Below are positions 1-7,387 of a stretch of DNA of 64,000 bases, piece after piece (within the stretch, counting starts at the first letter, position 1; each line of letters starts with the position of its first letter). The translations under genes were made by a program, and so were the position numbers. The stretch is from Kibdelosporangium banguiense (GTDB lineage Bacteria > Actinomycetota > Actinomycetes > Mycobacteriales > Pseudonocardiaceae): assembly GCF_017876405.1 (NCBI RefSeq), contig NZ_JAGINW010000001.1, positions 1,935,203-1,999,202 on the forward strand, written 5' to 3'. Under the pieces are notes generated by a model, which saw nothing but the letters and a program-made list of their open reading frames with translations, was not told the DNA's origin and searched no databases.

Positions 1-1335
1 GTGTCGAACCGCGACTACGGCCAGGACGCGTCCAAGGGCCAGACGCAGTACCCGCAGCCGTACGGCATCGAGAACAAGTTCGGCAACGGCTCGATCTCCA
101 AGATCTTCACCGCGGCCGCCGCCCTGGAGAAGGGCATGGGCGTCTACAACGTGATCGACGTCCCGGCGGAGTACACCTCGCACCTGTTCACCGGCGGCAA
201 CGAGAAGAACTGCGCGCGCACCGACAAGCCCAACGACGGCAACACCCGTTGGTACTGCCTGAAGAACGCGGGCACCTACGGCCCGCAGATGACGTTGCAG
301 GAAGCGCTGGCCAAGTCGCCGAACACCGCGTTCGTCAAGCTGGAAGAGGCCCTCGGCAGCACGGACCCGGTGGTCGACATGGCCGTCCGGCTGGGCATGC
401 GCGAGACGATGGCCTCCAACAACGACGGCAAGCCTGCCAAGCCCGGCGAGCCGACCCAGGCCCAGCACTTCAAGAGCTCGCCCGGCAACCCCGGCAACGC
501 CTCGTTCACCCTCGGCCCGAACCCGATGAGCCCGCTGGAGCTGGCGAACGTCGGGGCGACGCTGATGAGCGGCGGCGTCTGGTGCCCGCCGTCGCCGATC
601 GTGGAGATCATCGACCGCAACGGTCAGCCAGTCGATCTCAAGGGCAAGGAGCAGCCCTGTGAGCAGGCCGTGGCCGAGCCGCTGGCCAACTCGCTCGTGA
701 CCGGTCTGAGCAAGGACGACCAGGCCGGCGGTACGTCGGCCGCGGCCGCCGGCCGCGCGGGCTGGACCCGGCCGATGATGGGCAAGACCGGCACGACCCA
801 GGAGTTCAAGTCCGCCGGGTTCCTTGGGGCCGTCCCGCAGTACGCGGCCGCTGTGCTCACCTTCGCCGACGGCAACCGGCCCAGGCCGATCCGCGACACC
901 GACCCGCCCTCACTGGGCCCCACCGGAAACATCTTCGGCGGCAAAGTGCCGGCCCGGACCTGGTTCGCGGCGATGAAGGGGATACTCGGCGACTCACCGG
1001 TCGAGCAACTGCCCCCGCCTGACCCCAGATACCTCGACGGCGGCGCCGAATCCAGGGTGCCCAACGTGGTCGGCAAGACCCAGCAGGACGCGACCAACAC
1101 CCTGCAGGGCGCCGGCTACCAGGTGAGCGCCGTGCCCCGCGACGACGCGGCCCGTAAGGGCACCGTCGTCAACCAGACCCCGCGTGGCACCAAGCTGCCC
1201 GGCGGCACAATCACGATCTACGTATCCACCGGCCAGGCACCACAGGCGGAAATCCCATCCTCACCGCAGAACCCGCCGCCAAGCGGTGGTCCTCCGCCAC
1301 CGAACGGCGGTGACCCGAACAATCCCGGCGGTTGA
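1..1335 (+). CDS. Penicillin-binding protein, transpeptidase and PASTA domains (5' partial)
   Basis: C-terminal 444 residues of a bifunctional (class A, PonA2-like) penicillin-binding protein that cross-links peptidoglycan outside the membrane. The transpeptidase motifs are visible in order: S31-I-S-K34 (active-site SxxK), S106-P-N108 (SxN) and K262-T-G-T265. One PASTA domain follows at about residues 353-408, then a proline/glycine-rich tail. The N-terminal membrane anchor and glycosyltransferase domain are missing because the window starts inside the gene, so the first GTG is not the true start. The neighbouring metallophosphoesterase matches the ponA2-Rv3683 order in mycobacteria, which supports a PonA2-type rather than PonA1-type protein. 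A strong hairpin terminator follows directly. Confidence 0.93.
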   Translation: MSNRDYGQDASKGQTQYPQPYGIENKFGNGSISKIFTAAAALEKGMGVYNVIDVPAEYTSHLFTGGNEKNCARTDKPNDGNTRWYCLKNAGTYGPQMTLQEALAKSPNTAFVKLEEALGSTDPVVDMAVRLGMRETMASNNDGKPAKPGEPTQAQHFKSSPGNPGNASFTLGPNPMSPLELANVGATLMSGGVWCPPSPIVEIIDRNGQPVDLKGKEQPCEQAVAEPLANSLVTGLSKDDQAGGTSAAAAGRAGWTRPMMGKTGTTQEFKSAGFLGAVPQYAAAVLTFADGNRPRPIRDTDPPSLGPTGNIFGGKVPARTWFAAMKGILGDSPVEQLPPPDPRYLDGGAESRVPNVVGKTQQDATNTLQGAGYQVSAVPRDDAARKGTVVNQTPRGTKLPGGTITIYVSTGQAPQAEIPSSPQNPPPSGGPPPPNGGDPNNPGG

Positions 1336-1340
1336 CCGGC

Positions 1341-1380
1341 AAACGGCCCCTCGTGACTCGTTCACGAGGGGCCGTTTTGT
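1341..1380. terminator. Bidirectional hairpin terminator
   Basis: Perfect 16-bp stem (1341-1356 with 1362-1377) around a 5-nt loop, followed by a T-run. It sits between the convergent penicillin-binding protein and YqeY-like genes and can serve both. Confidence 0.85.
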
Positions 1381-1381
1381 G

Positions 1382-1849
1382 TCAGTTGATACGGGAACGA
1401 ACCGCGGCGGCGACACGGCCGCCTTCGGCCCGGCCGGCGACCTTGGCGTTCGCGGCCTTCATCACGAGCCCCATCTGCTTCTGCGTGGGGGCGCCGCCGA
1501 CCTGCTCGGCGACTTCGGCGACGGCCTGGGAGACCAGCTCGTCGAGTTCGTCGTCGGACAACTGGGCGGGCAGGTACCCGGAGATGATCTCGGCCTCCGC
1601 GCGCTCCGCAGCGGCCTGTTCGGCGCGACCGGCCGCGTCGAACGCCTCGGCGGCCTCCTTGCGCTTCTTGGCCTCCTTGGTGAGCACGCGCTGGACTTCC
1701 TCGTCGGTGAGTTCCCGGGCGGACTTGCCGGCCACTTCCTCGTTGCTCACCGCGGCCAGCACCATCCGCAAGGTCCCCAGCCGGGTGGTTTCCTTCGCCT
1801 TGAGCGCCACGACCAGGTCGGACTTCAATTTGTCCTTCAGCTCCGCCAT
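1382..1849 (-). CDS. GatB/YqeY domain-containing protein
   Basis: 155-residue YqeY-family protein, related to the C-terminal tail domain of the GatB amidotransferase subunit. The family is thought to interact with tRNA, but its role is not settled. The protein is helical and charged throughout. It starts MAELKDKLKSDL and contains the family-typical stretch ISGYLPAQLSDDEL and a C-terminal KQMGLVMKAANAKVAGRAEGG. The ATG at 1849 is chosen because homology begins there; the longer open frame upstream is low-complexity Arg-rich translation. It is convergent with the penicillin-binding protein gene and divergent from the metallophosphoesterase. Confidence 0.9.
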   Translation of the reverse strand: MAELKDKLKSDLVVALKAKETTRLGTLRMVLAAVSNEEVAGKSARELTDEEVQRVLTKEAKKRKEAAEAFDAAGRAEQAAAERAEAEIISGYLPAQLSDDELDELVSQAVAEVAEQVGGAPTQKQMGLVMKAANAKVAGRAEGGRVAAAVRSRIN

Positions 1850-1932
1850 GACAGCGAACGTTACCGCTGAGGACCATCCGGGCGGTGGCTGCCACCACCG
1901 GCCCGCTCGGCCGTACTCTCGTAAAGGTGAGC

Positions 1933-2877
1933 ATGTTGGGCCGGATCGCATTGACCACCACAGCAGCAGGCGCGGCGACAGTCGCCTACGCGGCTGGAAT
2001 CGAACGCAGGCGCTGGACACTGCGCCAGGCAACCCTGCCAGTGCTGGCCGAAGGCGCGCGCCCACTGCGCATCCTGCACATCTCCGACATCCACATGCTG
2101 CCCGGCCAGAAATCGAAGCAGAAGTGGATCGCGGCACTCGACGCCCTCGAACCGGACCTGGTGGTCAACACCGGCGACAACCTCGCCCACAAGCAAGCGG
2201 TCCCGGCAGTCGTGCGTGCCCTGGGCCCCCTGCTCAACAGGCCGGGAATCTTCATCTTCGGCAGCAACGACTACTTCGCGCCGAAACCCAAGAACCCCGT
2301 GCGCTACCTCCTGCCCAGCGCGAAGAAGAAGCGAATCCACGGCATCGCCCTCCCCTGGCGTGACCTCCGCGCCGCGATGGTCGAACGAGGCTGGCACGAC
2401 CTGACCCACGTCCGCCGCATAGTCAGCGTCGACGGCCGCAACCTGGCCGTGGCCGGAGTAGACGACCCCCACCTCAAACGCGACAAATACAAAGAAATAG
2501 CGGGCCGCCCAGACCCAACAGCGGCCCTACGCCTAGGCATCACCCACTCCCCCGAACCTCGGGTCCTCGACGCCTTCGCCGCCGACGGCTACGACTTGGT
2601 CCTGGCAGGCCACACCCACGGCGGCCAGCTCCGCATCCCCGGCTACGGCGCCCTCGTGACGAACTGTGACCTGGATCGCTCCCGCGCCCGCGGCGCCTCC
2701 CGCTGGGGCGCCCACATGTGGCTGCACGTCTCCGCAGGCCTAGGCACATCCCCCTACGCCCCAGTCCGTTTCGCCTGCCCGCCCGAAGCCTCCCTGCTGA
2801 CCCTCGTACCCAGGACAGAAGGCACCGGCCCAGCAAAACCCAATACCCGGTTCGGAGCCCGCGCAGACGTCCGCTAG
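1933..2877 (+). CDS. Membrane-anchored metallophosphoesterase
   Basis: 314-residue calcineurin-like phosphoesterase with a short N-terminal hydrophobic segment (about residues 4-22) that probably anchors it to the membrane. Metal-binding motifs run in order: HISDIH (D52, H54), NTGDN (D82), GSND (a variant of the usual GNHD), GITHSPEP and AGHTHGGQ. The ATG at 1933 is chosen for the AAAGG box 7 nt upstream; a GTG at 1927 and a GTG at 1885 in the same frame are alternatives. The family includes Rv3683 of M. tuberculosis, which also follows ponA2. The substrate is unknown, with a phospholipid-like or cell-wall phosphoester possible. The 3' part of the gene is unusually rich in CCC/GCC codons but the reading frame is intact. 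Confidence 0.9.
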   Translation: MLGRIALTTTAAGAATVAYAAGIERRRWTLRQATLPVLAEGARPLRILHISDIHMLPGQKSKQKWIAALDALEPDLVVNTGDNLAHKQAVPAVVRALGPLLNRPGIFIFGSNDYFAPKPKNPVRYLLPSAKKKRIHGIALPWRDLRAAMVERGWHDLTHVRRIVSVDGRNLAVAGVDDPHLKRDKYKEIAGRPDPTAALRLGITHSPEPRVLDAFAADGYDLVLAGHTHGGQLRIPGYGALVTNCDLDRSRARGASRWGAHMWLHVSAGLGTSPYAPVRFACPPEASLLTLVPRTEGTGPAKPNTRFGARADVR

Positions 2878-2894
2878 AGTAACCACCAGCAAGA

Positions 2895-2969
<75 letters not shown>

Positions 2970-2976
2970 GCAGGTC

Positions 2977-3014
2977 AGAGCCCGTCCACTTTAGAGTGGA
3001 CGGGCTCTTTCTTT
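2977..3014. terminator. Hairpin terminator after tRNA-Pro and integrase
   Basis: Perfect 14-bp stem (2977-2990 with 2995-3008), TTAG loop, then TTCTTTG. It lies between the tRNA (+) and the end of the integrase gene (-). Confidence 0.8.
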
Positions 3015-3018
3015 GCCC

Positions 3019-3038
3019 TGCCTGTCTAATTGCCTGTC
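3019..3038 (+). repeat. Tandem TGCCTGTC boxes at left end of element 1
   Basis: TGCCTGTC at 3019-3026 and 3031-3038, a 12-bp period, 50 bp inside attL and touching the integrase stop codon. A matching pair lies near attR (17514-17533). They are candidate integrase arm-type binding sites. Confidence 0.5.
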
Positions 3039-4207
3039 TATGGTTCCGAGCCCGGGAAAATGTCGTTCATCGCGACTGCGCCGTCCTCGATGACCGGCCG
3101 GAGCTGGTGGCGGTAGACCTGCTCGGTCACGCTCGTGCTGCTGTGGCCGACCAGCAGAGCAATCTTCTCGATCGGAACGCCTCTGTCAGAGAGCAGGGAC
3201 ACGAAGCTGTGCCGGAGCTCCCGTGGCGTCCACTCGTCAGCTTTCAGCCCGGCCGCCTTCAGAATCCGTCGGACACCTCGCCGGACGTTGGCAGAGTCGA
3301 GCTCGGTGCCGACTTCGGACGCGAACACGACGTTGTTGTCCTGCCACTTGCTGCCCGCTTGCTCGCGCTGAACCGCCTGCCGGATCTTTTGAGCCTGCAG
3401 GGCGTTGACGGCACGTTGGGCCAGAGCAAGCGAGCGGCGCGACTTTCGAGTCTTCGTGTCTCCCCCGGCCCGTACGGAGCGCCAGACGTCGATATGGGGC
3501 AGGACGGGTGGCGTTTCGTCAGGCTGCCCCACCAAGTCGACGTGTTCCCAGTAGAGGGGGCGAGCCTCTTCGGTTCGTGCGCCGGTCAGCAGCGACACAA
3601 CGATGTAGCTGCCTAGGGTTGAGTCGTCGGCCTCGGCTTCCTTCAGGACAGCTTCAGCCTGGTCGAAAGTCAGCGCCTTGGACGGACGGCCCGGACGTTG
3701 CCCAACCGGCACGTCACAGAGCAGAACGACGTTTCGTTTGACCTTGTCGCGCGCCTGCGCTCGTGCAATAGCTCGCTTGAGCACGGACCTGACGTCGCGG
3801 AGTGAGCGAGTGGCCAGGGTCTTGGCTTTGTCGGCTAGCCACTTGTCCACGTCCTCTGCGGACAGTTCTCGGAGCTTGCGAGCACCCAGCGAGGGAATGA
3901 CGTGAGTGTTGGCGAGGATGGTCACCGTCGTAACTGTCTGCTTGTCGCGTCCGCTCAATCCGTAGGTCAGCCAGTCGCGCACGGCTTTCTCTACGGTGTA
4001 GTCGTGTGGCGCAATCGCTAGGCCGTCGTCATAGTCGCGAAGGATCTCCTTGAGCTTATTCTTCGCTTCAGTCTTGGTCTTGCCACTGGCGGACTTGACG
4101 ATTCGCTTCCCGGCCGGGGTCCATCCGACGGTGGCAACCGCGATCCACCGTTGCCGCTTCTCATGCCAGTGCAGACTGCCATCACCACGGCTACGACGCT
4201 TGGTCAT
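3038..4207 (-). CDS. int: Tyrosine recombinase integrase of element 1
   Basis: 389-residue site-specific recombinase that should integrate and excise the element at tRNA-Pro. The N-terminal part has an Arg/Lys-rich arm-binding domain (RSRGDGSLHWHEKRQRW) and a SAM-like core-binding domain at about residues 60-150. The catalytic domain shows LLTGARTEEA (first Arg), TPRELRHSF (second Arg box, with Arg in place of the usual first His), GHSS and the nucleophile Tyr in EQVYRHQ. The ATG at 4207 has a GGGGG box 8 nt upstream; a GTG at 4225 is possible. It overlaps the xis gene end by 17 nt, so the two are probably translated together. It lies next to attL, as usual for AICEs. Confidence 0.93.
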   Translation of the reverse strand: MTKRRSRGDGSLHWHEKRQRWIAVATVGWTPAGKRIVKSASGKTKTEAKNKLKEILRDYDDGLAIAPHDYTVEKAVRDWLTYGLSGRDKQTVTTVTILANTHVIPSLGARKLRELSAEDVDKWLADKAKTLATRSLRDVRSVLKRAIARAQARDKVKRNVVLLCDVPVGQRPGRPSKALTFDQAEAVLKEAEADDSTLGSYIVVSLLTGARTEEARPLYWEHVDLVGQPDETPPVLPHIDVWRSVRAGGDTKTRKSRRSLALAQRAVNALQAQKIRQAVQREQAGSKWQDNNVVFASEVGTELDSANVRRGVRRILKAAGLKADEWTPRELRHSFVSLLSDRGVPIEKIALLVGHSSTSVTEQVYRHQLRPVIEDGAVAMNDIFPGSEP

Positions 4208-4424
4208 ATTCAACCCCCGATTCACGCATGAGCAGGTCCACGTATTGCTGAATGGCGAGAGCAGGCACGAGGGGCGTTCGCCCTTGGTGCACGACCCGCA
4301 GGCGACCAGCGCGGATCTGCTCGTATATGACCGAGCGGCTCAGAGACAGCAGCCGCATCGCTTCGGTTATCCGGTACAGGTGCCGTAGCGGGACAGCGGC
4401 CGGCATGGGACTCGGCGACGACAT
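4191..4424 (-). CDS. xis: Excisionase-like helix-turn-helix protein
   Basis: 77-residue MerR/HTH_17-type DNA-binding protein. The core LYRITEAMRLLSLSRSVIYE is followed by the wing QIRAGRLRVVHQGRTPLVP, the usual layout of AICE excisionases. The ATG at 4424 is chosen for a perfect GGAGG (complement of 4430-4434) at normal spacing; a longer open frame starts at 4499. It overlaps int and should be co-expressed with it to direct excision. A cluster of GTAACTC motifs lies just upstream (4468-4538) and may control it. Confidence 0.82.
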   Translation of the reverse strand: MSSPSPMPAAVPLRHLYRITEAMRLLSLSRSVIYEQIRAGRLRVVHQGRTPLVPALAIQQYVDLLMRESGVEYDQAS

Positions 4425-4467
4425 GGGATCCTCCACTTGCGCCGGGACGGTGACAGGCGGAGCGGGG

Positions 4468-4538
4468 TGTAACTCCCGCTGTAACTCACGTTTTCCCACG
4501 TCAGGCCCCCTAGAGTTGCAGAGTTACAGGTGTGACAG
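4468..4538. promoter_or_regulatory. GTAACTC motif cluster and repeat copy upstream of xis-int
   Basis: TGTAACTC occurs near 4468 and 4480. A 29-bp sequence at 4510-4538 is exactly repeated in inverse orientation at 17142-17170, with a 25-bp, one-mismatch copy at 15735-15759. The 4510-4538 copy covers the last codons of the RecA-like ATPase gene. It is a probable protein-binding site (Int/Xis arm site or regulator), inferred only from repetition and position. Confidence 0.5.
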
Positions 4539-5532
4539 CTGCAGGGTGCTGCTGCTGTGACTGCGTCTCGGGCGGGAAGTACTTGCCGCCCGGCTCGGCG
4601 CGAACTTGGCCGTCCTTAGCCATGCGGGTGCACGTCGCGCGGACCGTGCCAGGGGCGAGCTGAAGCGCCTCGGCGATTTGCGCCGGTTTGCTGCCTGGAC
4701 ATTCACGGATGAATCGCGATATCAGGGCTCGCGTGTCTTGCATGAGGTGTTCTTCTGCAGGTCCGTCCAATAGGGACCACGCTCCGGCTTGCGAGTCGAA
4801 CGACATGGCGTAGTCGGTTTCGTCGACATCGCGACCGGTGACGTGCAGGATGCCGTCTGCTTGAGCCCTGGCGCGTTCGAGAACCAGGACGGCGTCCGCA
4901 GCACCGGCGAGCCCGTTGGTTCCCGAGACGGTGGCTAGGAAATCCTCGGCGGCGGCTTTGCGGACGTGGTGAACGAGAACGACGGGCACGGCGTAGGTGT
5001 CCGCGACTCGCTTTGCCCGGCCGACGGCGGCGTAGTCCGCTTCGTAGGCGGAATTCATGCCAGGGGGCGGAGTTCCGCGCACTTTGGTGAATACGTCGAT
5101 GACGACCAGGCGGGCGCCGGGGTTTTCGTCCAGCCATCCGGCGATGTACTGGTCTCCCCCATTGGGCAACGGCGGACAGTAGGTATCGAGAGTGAGCGTG
5201 CTCGGCGCCGGGCGACCGGCGAGCACCGTGCGCATGCGGGATTGCAACCGGCGCGGAGTGTCCTCCAGTGCCAGGTACAGCACGGGACCGGCTTCAACGG
5301 CAACGGAGCCGAGCGCGGGCAGTCCGGCCGCAATGGACAATCCGAGCCCGAGTGACATCCACGATTTGCCGACTTTCGGCGGACCGGCGAGCAGGGTCAC
5401 TCCCTCGGCGATGATGCCGGGCACCGCCCACGTCGGGTCTGGAAACGACACCGCCATGAGCTCGGCGGCATTCCATGTTGTGCGTGGACGCTCGGGCACC
5501 GGGTGCAAGGCCCGGTCAGGCAGTGCCGTCAT
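4510..5532 (-). CDS. RecA-like ATPase / replicative helicase-type protein
   Basis: 340-residue AAA_25/RepA-like P-loop ATPase. The Walker A is AGPPKVGKSW (about residues 46-55). A YLALED strand follows, then the Walker B LVVIDVF and a sensor-like VPVVLVHHVRK. A winged-helix-like tail (ALISRFIRECPGSKPAQIAE) could bind DNA. Such proteins work with prim-pol in plasmid and AICE replication, unwinding or loading at the origin. The ATG at 5532 overlaps the methyltransferase stop codon (ATGA), so translation is coupled. The open frame extends upstream to 6027 but runs inside the methyltransferase gene. Together with the two upstream genes it forms the replication block. Precise helicase activity is inferred from family and context. 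Confidence 0.8.
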   Translation of the reverse strand: MTALPDRALHPVPERPRTTWNAAELMAVSFPDPTWAVPGIIAEGVTLLAGPPKVGKSWMSLGLGLSIAAGLPALGSVAVEAGPVLYLALEDTPRRLQSRMRTVLAGRPAPSTLTLDTYCPPLPNGGDQYIAGWLDENPGARLVVIDVFTKVRGTPPPGMNSAYEADYAAVGRAKRVADTYAVPVVLVHHVRKAAAEDFLATVSGTNGLAGAADAVLVLERARAQADGILHVTGRDVDETDYAMSFDSQAGAWSLLDGPAEEHLMQDTRALISRFIRECPGSKPAQIAEALQLAPGTVRATCTRMAKDGQVRAEPGGKYFPPETQSQQQHPAAVTPVTLQL

Positions 5533-6245
5533 GCCGCCCACTCCTGACCGGTCCACAATGCGCCCTGCACGCCATGGCGGCCGTGTCGGATGTGGTTCCC
5601 GATGTGTTCGGTGTAGGCGGGTGGGATGGCCTCGGCGAGATCGAGGCGGTTGGTCATCCAAGGGATTCCCATGGCGTCCTGCCAGTCGGCGAGACTGCCT
5701 TTTCCGCCGCCGTCGCCGTAGACGGCGACCATGTCGCCCTCGTAGTACTGGCCGTGGCGCCATCCGGCGACCCTGTGACCACGATGCGACGGATGGACCG
5801 GCTGAGAGATGATCACATCGGACAGCTCGAACACTCGGTGCCGGAATACGCGCAGCCCGAACGACAGGCCACAGAGGACGAGGTCTTTTCGGAGTTGGGA
5901 GCCTTGAACGTTCTCCATCACCCACGGCCGGCCGGTCCGATCCAACTCGATGCGGGTAGGCGGGATGAGGTCGGGATAGACCCTGCCTTTGTTGGTGCCC
6001 TTGGTCAGTGCCGTCTCGCGCTGGCATGGCGGCGATGCGTGGATGACGTCGAACTCATGGCCGTGGCGGCGGATGAATTCGACGGCGTCGCCTTGATGGA
6101 ATTCTCCGGGGTAGCCGTTGGAGTGGTCTTCGATGTCGACTCCGACGACGTTGAAGCCAGCGGCCTGGTAGCCGTAGCCAGCGCCGCCCTTGCGGCAGAA
6201 GGCGTCCAGCAACACGGGTCGGGAGTTGTCAAGGCGCACGCTCAT
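5529..6245 (-). CDS. C5-cytosine DNA methyltransferase, orphan
   Basis: 238-residue SAM-dependent cytosine-5 methyltransferase of the phage/ICE type. Motif I region is LLDAFCRKGGAGYGYQAAGF, then GVDIE, motif IV ASPPCQ with the catalytic Cys, motif VI MENV and motif VIII-like LRVFRHRVFE. It is shorter than typical Dcm enzymes (over 300 aa) and has a small target-recognition region. No restriction endonuclease lies nearby, so it probably protects the element from host restriction or marks its own DNA. It sits inside the replication block: it overlaps the prim-pol stop by ATGA and the ATPase start by ATGA. Confidence 0.85.
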   Translation of the reverse strand: MSVRLDNSRPVLLDAFCRKGGAGYGYQAAGFNVVGVDIEDHSNGYPGEFHQGDAVEFIRRHGHEFDVIHASPPCQRETALTKGTNKGRVYPDLIPPTRIELDRTGRPWVMENVQGSQLRKDLVLCGLSFGLRVFRHRVFELSDVIISQPVHPSHRGHRVAGWRHGQYYEGDMVAVYGDGGGKGSLADWQDAMGIPWMTNRLDLAEAIPPAYTEHIGNHIRHGRHGVQGALWTGQEWAA

Positions 6246-7174
6246 GCCGCCACCTGCCGAGCCCGGTTCGCGCCCTTTTCGAGACCAGACGCGATAGTGC
6301 GCAACGCTTCCCGCTCGCTGAAGCGCTGCACCCCGATGTGCCGAGCGGCGCCGCTCATGAGTGCGGTGCGCGCGTCATTCTCGGTGAGTGAACCCCCGGC
6401 GACCAATTGCCCGAGCGCAACTGCTGCAACATAAAGCGTGGCGTTGCGGTTGCTGGTGGCGTTCTGCACCCGGGAGACCTCACCGGCTACGGCCGCGTCG
6501 ATGTACCGGTCTCTGCGGGAGCGAGAGACAGACACCGGCCGTTCTGGTGTTGTCGGCAATGGCGCCGGGCGGAGCTTGTCCAGCAACCATGTCGGTAGGA
6601 CAGCGGGCGGCTGGTCGGCAAGGATTTCGTACTGGCGTCCGTCCACAACAGACCAAGGGGCGACGACGTAGCCGCCGTGTGCGCGGGTGTCGATTTTCCA
6701 GCCGAGTGTTCCGGCCGTGTTGCGCAGTGCAATGTCTTGCGGTGCTTGGTAGTACAGGTGCAGTCCGCCGGATGGCGTGGCTACGGTCAGTGTGTCGGCA
6801 GGCAAGGCCTGCCCGAAGAGTTCGGCGAGCGCAGCGAGCACGTCCTGCCCGTCTTGAATTCCGTCCTCTGTGTCCCATGGTGCGGGCGGCTGTTCGCCGG
6901 GTTTGGCGCTGTCCAGGTCGATGACCACAAGTCCGGACGGGCCGGTCGCCAGCCCGATGTTGAACGGTCCGTTCGACCAGGCGGCTCGAATGCGTTGCGG
7001 GTCAACGGTGGCGCGTTGCTCCCATCCCTGGTGCCCGTGCTGGCATGCGCCGGTCCTAGGGCACCGGTCGTAGCCGTGCAAAGCGGGACGCTTGGCGCCC
7101 GGCCGGAGCGGGAAGACGTGCCAGCCGCGTTCGGCGGCGGCGAGAGCGGCAGTCATCAACGGCGTGCTGTCCAC
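6242..7174 (-). CDS. Bifunctional DNA primase/polymerase (prim-pol)
   Basis: 310-residue protein with an N-terminal Prim_Pol domain that makes primers and extends DNA at the element origin. Visible signatures are GWHVFPLRPGAKRPA near the N-terminus, the metal-binding pair in VVIDLDS, SGGLHLYY (conserved His) and DTRAHGGYVVAPWS. A helical C-terminal part (about 215-310) may contact the ATPase. The GTG at 7174 has a GGAG box 7 nt upstream; the open frame extends to 7204. It is the first gene of the coupled prim-pol/methyltransferase/ATPase block, and the shared 56-bp cis-region lies 130 bp upstream. Confidence 0.87.
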   Translation of the reverse strand: MDSTPLMTAALAAAERGWHVFPLRPGAKRPALHGYDRCPRTGACQHGHQGWEQRATVDPQRIRAAWSNGPFNIGLATGPSGLVVIDLDSAKPGEQPPAPWDTEDGIQDGQDVLAALAELFGQALPADTLTVATPSGGLHLYYQAPQDIALRNTAGTLGWKIDTRAHGGYVVAPWSVVDGRQYEILADQPPAVLPTWLLDKLRPAPLPTTPERPVSVSRSRRDRYIDAAVAGEVSRVQNATSNRNATLYVAAVALGQLVAGGSLTENDARTALMSGAARHIGVQRFSEREALRTIASGLEKGANRARQVAA

Positions 7175-7301
7175 GGTAGATCTCCGATCACACTTGGTAA
7201 TCACAGATGGGCATGCGGGACCGAGGTCAGCACTCCCACGAGGGGTGTCTGTCCTGGGTTTTCGACTGATTCAGAGGGTTTGACCTGGAGTTCCGCTAGG
7301 A

Positions 7302-7357
7302 GCTAGCGGGCTGGTCAGCGTAGGTATGGGGCGCTAGCGGTGGGTGCTAGGTCTAGC
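7302..7357 (-). promoter_or_regulatory. 56-bp cis-region shared with element 2 (CTAGCG octamers)
   Basis: Read on the minus strand, this matches 60659-60714 in element 2 as four blocks at identical offsets: GCTAGACCTAGCACCC (offset 0), CGCTAGCG (18), TGACCAGC (40) and CGCTAGC (49). More CCGCTAG-type copies flank it (7293-7299 and 7367-7374). It lies in the 213-bp gap between the FtsK-type gene end and the prim-pol start. Repeated 8-mers next to a TraB-like gene resemble clt sites; an origin iteron or an operator are alternatives. Confidence 0.6.
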
Positions 7358-7387
7358 GGTTGCCGACCGCTAGCGCCCCGAGAACCG

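Noticed and set aside
4510..6027. 505-codon form of the RecA-like ATPase
   Set aside because: The first 165 codons overlap the methyltransferase in another frame and are Arg/Pro-rich noise; the ATG at 5532 couples to the methyltransferase stop.
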